64,000 nucleotides of DNA from Methylotuvimicrobium sp018830325. GTDB lineage: Bacteria; Pseudomonadota; Gammaproteobacteria; Methylococcales; Methylomonadaceae. Position numbers and translations under genes: made by a program. The notes under the pieces are model-generated. The model was given only the letters and a program-made list of their open reading frames with translations, had not been told where the DNA came from and searched no databases. Positions 60,518 through 64,000 of the stretch are shown in pieces; position 1 is the first letter of the stretch, and each line of letters starts with the position of its first letter. The stretch is taken from positions 2,170,001-2,234,000 of the forward strand of contig NZ_CP173170.1 in NCBI RefSeq assembly GCF_044788715.1, in the 5' to 3' direction.

Positions 60518-60961
60518 ATGTACGGGATACTGTTGTTGCTGCATCTGTTGAGCGCCACCGTTTGGACGGGAGGGCATATTGTCTTGGCGGTTGTCGTTTT
60601 ACCGAGAGTTCTCGAGGAGCGCTCTCCGGAATTGCTGCTGGCCTTCGAGTCCGTTTATGAAAAAATCGGTATGCCGGCGCTGATCGTGCAAGTTTTAACC
60701 GGGCTTTTACTGGCCTATCGCTTGGTTCCGGATATAGGCGAATGGTTCACGATGGCGAATCCGGTTTCTCATCCGATCGCGGCAAAACTGATCCTTCTTG
60801 CGTTGACGGCGGGTTTTGCCGTCAACGCCAGGTTTCGCGTCATCCCCGCATTGTCAAAAGACAACCTCGAGGTCATGGCAGGGCATATCGTTGCGGTCAC
60901 GGTTTTGTCTGTTTTGTTCGTGATCGTCGGCGTTTCGTTCCGGACCGGATGGCTGTATTAA
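60518..60961 (+). CDS. CopD-like integral membrane protein
   Basis: 147 residues from ATG 60518. Four hydrophobic helices: LLLLHLLSATVWTGGHIVLAV (His and Trp in helix 1), ALIVQVLTGLLLAY, AAKLILLALTAGFAV, IVAVTVLSVLFVIVG. Resembles CopD/DUF-type heme or copper-related membrane proteins. Eight bp before the next gene. Confidence 0.75.
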   Translation: MYGILLLLHLLSATVWTGGHIVLAVVVLPRVLEERSPELLLAFESVYEKIGMPALIVQVLTGLLLAYRLVPDIGEWFTMANPVSHPIAAKLILLALTAGFAVNARFRVIPALSKDNLEVMAGHIVAVTVLSVLFVIVGVSFRTGWLY

Positions 60962-60968
60962 TCAGGTC

Positions 60969-61337
60969 ATGAATATTTCAATCAAGCGGGTATACGATCA
61001 GCTGGATGCCGGAGACGGAATGAGGATTTTGGTTGACCGGCTCTGGCCACGAGGCTTGCCGAAAGAGGAGGCGAAGATCGATTTGTGGCTGAAGTCGGTG
61101 GCGCCTTCAAATGAACTGAGAAAATGGTACGGACACGATCCCGAAAAGTGGGTGGAGTTCAAACAGCGGTATTTCTCTGAGTTGGCTTCGAATTCGGATG
61201 CGGTCACGGAATTGATCGGGCATGCGAAAAGCGGCAGGGTGACCTTTTTGTATTCATCGAAAGAGGCAAAATACAACAATGCAGTGGCTTTAAAAGACTA
61301 TATAGACGCCATGATCGAACAATTTCGCTGCCATTAG
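60969..61337 (+). CDS. DUF488 family protein (YeaO-like)
   Basis: 122 residues: ILVDRLWPRGLPKEEAKIDLWLKSVAPSNELRKWYGHDPEKW, the DUF488 signature. Probably co-transcribed with the upstream gene. Biochemical role unknown. Confidence 0.92.
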   Translation: MNISIKRVYDQLDAGDGMRILVDRLWPRGLPKEEAKIDLWLKSVAPSNELRKWYGHDPEKWVEFKQRYFSELASNSDAVTELIGHAKSGRVTFLYSSKEAKYNNAVALKDYIDAMIEQFRCH

Positions 61338-61746
61338 CCCGAAACACAGCGGAATCCGAGATAATCCGAGTTTAATTCACCCCGGATTCAGCAAGCGGCA
61401 TTCGGGCGCTGAAAATCATGGAAACGGAGCGTCAGCGAAGTGATGATTTTTAGTCCCCGATAGCCGTAGCGCCGGGTGTTTTGCCGGAGTCTGCGCGAGT
61501 AGCGCAGGTGGAGGCAAAATACAAGGCATCGCGACACGGCGTAAAGCCATTTGTGGGAGTGCTACGGAGCCGCATCGAGTATACGATGATGTGGCGTAGT
61601 GGCACGGACGCAGGGCGAATCGGGGCCGCCGAAGGCAATAATCGCCAAGCAATTTTTCGCTGCTGAAATCGGACGGACCCCATTTCAGCTTTCGCGAAAA
61701 ATCTTGGCGCGCTTGTTACTTGCTGAACCGGCCGGCGCTATTTTAC
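61338..61746. other. Intergenic stretch with repeat-like sequence
   Basis: No credible gene. A 62-codon frame (61481-61666) and TTTGTGGGAGTGCTACGGAG near 61548 look repeat-derived, similar in style to sequence near 6880. Confidence 0.4.
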
Positions 61747-62055
61747 TTACGAAAAAATTGATTTCACGGCAGAAGTCAAACTGTCCCAGCCTTTTTCTAA
61801 TTTCGCGGAAATCTCGTCCCATCCTTCTTCCAACGAGTCTTTTACGTCATCCCATTTGTCGTCGGCGGTTTCGGCGATTTCAAGGGCTTTCGCTTTGGCC
61901 TGCTCGAGTTTGGGTTCTAAGTCGTCGATTGCTTCGCGGATGTCATCGAGAGTTTCTTGCGATTCTTCCTTGGCTTTGTTTTTCAATTTGGTTAATTTGG
62001 CTTGTTGTTCGTCGATCGTGGATTGGATTTTATTCAATAGTTCGTCTTTAGTCAT
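61747..62055 (-). CDS. Coiled-coil stress-type protein
   Basis: 102 residues from ATG 62055: heptads of Lys/Glu/Ala (IDEQQAKLTKLKNKAKEESQ), then DDKWDDVKDSLEEGWDEISA repeats. Apolipoprotein- or LEA-like amphipathic helix, possibly membrane or osmotic stress related. Last of three minus-strand small genes. Confidence 0.72.
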   Translation of the reverse strand: MTKDELLNKIQSTIDEQQAKLTKLKNKAKEESQETLDDIREAIDDLEPKLEQAKAKALEIAETADDKWDDVKDSLEEGWDEISAKLEKGWDSLTSAVKSIFS

Positions 62056-62116
62056 TGCCGTCGTTCCCAAGAGTAGTGTTCAAGTGAATTGAGTCCTTTC
62101 GAACGATCCGATAACG

Positions 62117-62590
62117 TCAGGATTTGCGGCCGAACAATTTGCCGAATGAATCGATGGCGCCGGAGACGCCGCCGACGCTATTCAACAACTGTTCTCCAAG
62201 ATCGGCAAGCGTGCCGTTTGGAGAAGCCTTGTCTATGGCGTTGGGTACTGCTTCCTGCAGTCCGTTCAACGCCGTAGATTCGCTGATGCCTAGTTGTTTG
62301 GCGAATGCGGCGATTTTGTCGTGGCCGAATATTTGTTCCAACTGGTTTCCGGAAACCGGAGCGTTCTGGCCTTTGCCTAGCCACGAGGACGCGAGCTGCA
62401 TTAAATCTTGGCTGCCACCGTTCTGCATGCTGGAAATAATAGAACCCAGGTTCGGTTGACCTTGTTTATTGCCGAATAATTTCGCCAACGCCCCGACGAT
62501 TTCGGAGGTTTCTACTTTTCCGTCACGATCCGTGTCCAATTGCTCCTTGAATATTTGTGCACTGCTTTGAAGTAGGTAATTGATGTCCAT
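62117..62590 (-). CDS. YidB-like (DUF937) protein with EF-hand
   Basis: 157 residues. N-terminal EF-hand loop DTDRDGKVETSE (~19-30), then YidB/DUF937 (LMQLASSWLGKGQNAPVSGNQ, LEQIFGHDKIAAFAKQLG). GAGGTGG ribosome-binding site. 17 bp after the Kbp-like gene, so one transcript. Confidence 0.88.
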   Translation of the reverse strand: MDINYLLQSSAQIFKEQLDTDRDGKVETSEIVGALAKLFGNKQGQPNLGSIISSMQNGGSQDLMQLASSWLGKGQNAPVSGNQLEQIFGHDKIAAFAKQLGISESTALNGLQEAVPNAIDKASPNGTLADLGEQLLNSVGGVSGAIDSFGKLFGRKS

Positions 62591-62607
62591 GACGGCACCA
62601 CCTCGGG

Positions 62608-63051
62608 TTAAAGGTTTTTGGGGATTCGGATTTTCTGGCCGGGATAAATTTTATCCGGGTCTTTGATGACTTCTCGGTTGGCCTCGAATATTTTTTGATA
62701 TTTCGAGCCGTTGCCGTAGGCTTTCTCGGCGATTTTCCAAAGCGTATCGCCTTTTTCGATCGTGTAAAACTGATCGTCTCCGGCGACCGTGCTGCCATCC
62801 GCGATCGTCACTCCTGCGGCATCGATGGCTTCGATGCCTTGCACATTCCCTGCGATCAACACGGCTTTTTCCAGTGCTTCGGCCGAGCTTGCCTTACCGC
62901 TCAGAATCGCGCGCCCGTCTTCGACTTGAACCTGTAGGTTTTCGACGCCAGGATTGTCTTCTTCGATCAGTTTTTGTATCGCGGCAGGCGCCTCGGTTTC
63001 GGAGCCGAACAGTTTTTTGCCCATATTCATTGCAAAATTGAATAAGCCCAT
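62608..63051 (-). CDS. kbp: BON-LysM protein, Kbp/YgaU-like
   Basis: 147 residues: BON domain (LQVQVEDGRAILSGKASSAE) and C-terminal LysM (YTIEKGDTLWKIAEKAYGNG ... IYPGQKIRIP). Same length and domain order as E. coli Kbp (149), a cytoplasmic K+-binding stress protein. No signal peptide. GAGG upstream. Confidence 0.92.
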   Translation of the reverse strand: MGLFNFAMNMGKKLFGSETEAPAAIQKLIEEDNPGVENLQVQVEDGRAILSGKASSAEALEKAVLIAGNVQGIEAIDAAGVTIADGSTVAGDDQFYTIEKGDTLWKIAEKAYGNGSKYQKIFEANREVIKDPDKIYPGQKIRIPKNL

Positions 63052-63270
63052 GATTTAGCCTCTTTTTTGTTATGGAAATGTGGTTTGCTTACGGAACATA
63101 CCCCTGAACTTGCCAGTGGTCAACTGATTTCGGGCGTACAAAAAAATCAAGGCAGACTTTGCATTTAACATTTGGACCTTGTTGATCTAACCGACCAAGG
63201 AAAATTACTTGTGGTATCGCATGCCGACAGAGGAGATACAATTCGAATCATAACGCCAAGATTAGCCACG

Positions 63271-63717
63271 CTAGCGGGTTTGTCCGATACTCTGTTTGGC
63301 GCTTGTTGCAAGATAATCGCCGGAAGTAATACAAATGAGACCCTCGATCGGGCGGTTATAGAGATAAACCCAAGCGTTCAGTATTTGGCCTTGACCAAAC
63401 ATGACCGGTTCGATGGACCTCGCATATTCGTGGGGTCGAGAATCGCCGATGGAGCACTGCTCGTAGCGGTCGAGTGTGGTTAAGATCATTTTCGGATGAT
63501 CGGTTCGGTAGATATCGCCTAGCACTCGGTCACCGGCTTTGTTGGATTTTACGACCCCCGGATATTTCCCCAGATTAAATAATTTTCCCTGAAAATATCC
63601 AGGGCCAATCCAGTCGGCGCGTTGATTTAGCCAACGCGACATGGGGTGTCCGTGATTTTTTCTTAAGGTTCCGTACACGAATAGATAGTGTGTTTGGCGT
63701 TTTTTAAGTCGTTTCAC
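63271..63717 (-). CDS. Gamma-glutamylcyclotransferase-like (AIG2) protein
   Basis: 148 residues from GTG 63717: LFVYGTLRKN start, GVVKSNKAGDRVLGDIY and LDRYEQCS (with the family Glu), WVYLYNRP. Small cytoplasmic enzyme on gamma-glutamyl compounds. Confidence 0.88.
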   Translation of the reverse strand: MKRLKKRQTHYLFVYGTLRKNHGHPMSRWLNQRADWIGPGYFQGKLFNLGKYPGVVKSNKAGDRVLGDIYRTDHPKMILTTLDRYEQCSIGDSRPHEYARSIEPVMFGQGQILNAWVYLYNRPIEGLICITSGDYLATSAKQSIGQTR

Positions 63718-63757
63718 TTTTTGTTGTCGTTCGAATAGTACATTTTGTCGACGGCGT

Positions 63758-63847
63758 CTTTAAGTCAGTGATGCAGAGCAATTGCCGAGTAGCAAAATCG
63801 ACCTAACACCCCGTCACCTCCTTAGGTACTACCGAAATTTGAAGTGC
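63758..63847. repeat. Dispersed repeats B and A, second copies
   Basis: Repeat B (63758-63786) and the 17-bp repeat A (63831-63847, ACCGAAATTTGAAGTGC) recur here 45 bp apart; the first copies are at 7489-7517 and 7041-7057. Confidence 0.45.
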
Positions 63848-63868
63848 GAAGGGTGCAAAAACGAAGGT

Positions 63869-64000
63869 CTACTTTTGAAAATGGTGCGTAGGGCAGTGAT
63901 CGTTACGTAAGCTAATAATCGGCCAATTCGATTGTTCAGCATAGGCTTTGAGTTTTTCATCGGGGTCGACCGCAACCGGGTTTTGCACTCGATTCAACAA
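63869..64000 (-). CDS. HAD-IB family hydrolase, C-terminal end
   Basis: 43 codons to TAG at 63869: LLNRVQNPVAVDPDEKLKAY then WPIISLR, the C-terminal signature of HAD subfamily IB phosphatases (SerB-like). The rest lies beyond the window. Confidence 0.8.
   Translation of the reverse strand: MLNRVQNPVAVDPDEKLKAYAEQSNWPIISLRNDHCPTHHFQK

Noticed and set aside
61481..61666. 62-codon ORF
   Set aside because: No ribosome-binding site, and it overlaps repeat-like sequence; codon use unlike neighbouring genes.
63172..63483. 103-codon plus-strand ORF
   Set aside because: Antisense to the gamma-glutamylcyclotransferase-like gene, which has clear family motifs.
1..64000. tRNA or rRNA genes
   Set aside because: No cloverleaf with a 3' CCA-type acceptor or conserved rRNA segment was recognised on either strand while reading; a tRNA or rRNA model search would settle it.

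Overview
The window looks like chromosome of a gammaproteobacterium of moderate GC. The dapA-bamC pair, E. coli-like purL, an exosortase E/VPEID-CTERM pair and the dispersed repeats suggest a Methylococcales-type methanotroph such as Methylotuvimicrobium or Methylomicrobium. That assignment is inference: no rRNA, tRNA or methane-oxidation gene is present to confirm it.

Layout. (1) 1-8.2 kb is core chromosome: the end of a dicarboxylate symporter, dapA-bamC, purL, an Hsp20 chaperone, a repeat-filled gap and a periplasmic VanX-type dipeptidase. (2) 8.3-24.6 kb is a chromosomal integron. Its integrase gene (minus strand) is cut in two by a 2453-bp IS66-family element with an 8-bp target duplication; rejoining the halves restores the frame. 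About a dozen attC sites follow, delimiting cassettes rich in toxin-antitoxin modules (HigBA, two HicAB, YefM-YoeB, a RelE-like pair, BrnTA), a colicin E3-like RNase/antitoxin candidate/ImmA trio, and defence-like genes (DUF4393 and DUF4917). Many cassettes are decaying by nonsense codons, frameshifts or truncation. Three attC sites carry an identical-length 126-bp hairpin unit, and a fourth carries a unit of the same architecture with unrelated sequence. (3) 24.6-26.3 kb holds a GC-rich CDGSH/glutamate-synthase-like gene between two copies of an insertion-sequence end.

(4) 26.7-55.4 kb is one long plus-strand operon for an extracellular contractile injection system (eCIS): sheath, tube, Pvc16-like cap (DUF4255), AAA+ ATPase, three tandem DUF4157 cargo-type proteins, an S8 protease, LysM/tube adaptor, split hub and spike, PAAR-like tip, gp25, two giant J-like baseplate proteins, a tail protein I homologue, a DUF6519-type protein and a glycosyltransferase-like protein. 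Start and stop codons overlap at most junctions. The upstream 460 bp carry a Fur-like palindrome and repeated CTGTAACA half-sites.

(5) 55.8-60.5 kb is a graveyard of mobile DNA (integrase, group II intron, IS4, IS1380 and REP-transposase remnants) around an intact exosortase E/protease gene and a 55-residue VPEID-CTERM-like substrate. (6) 60.5-64 kb is ordinary chromosome: a CopD-like membrane protein, DUF488, a coiled-coil/YidB/Kbp-like set, a gamma-glutamylcyclotransferase-like protein and the end of a HAD-IB hydrolase.
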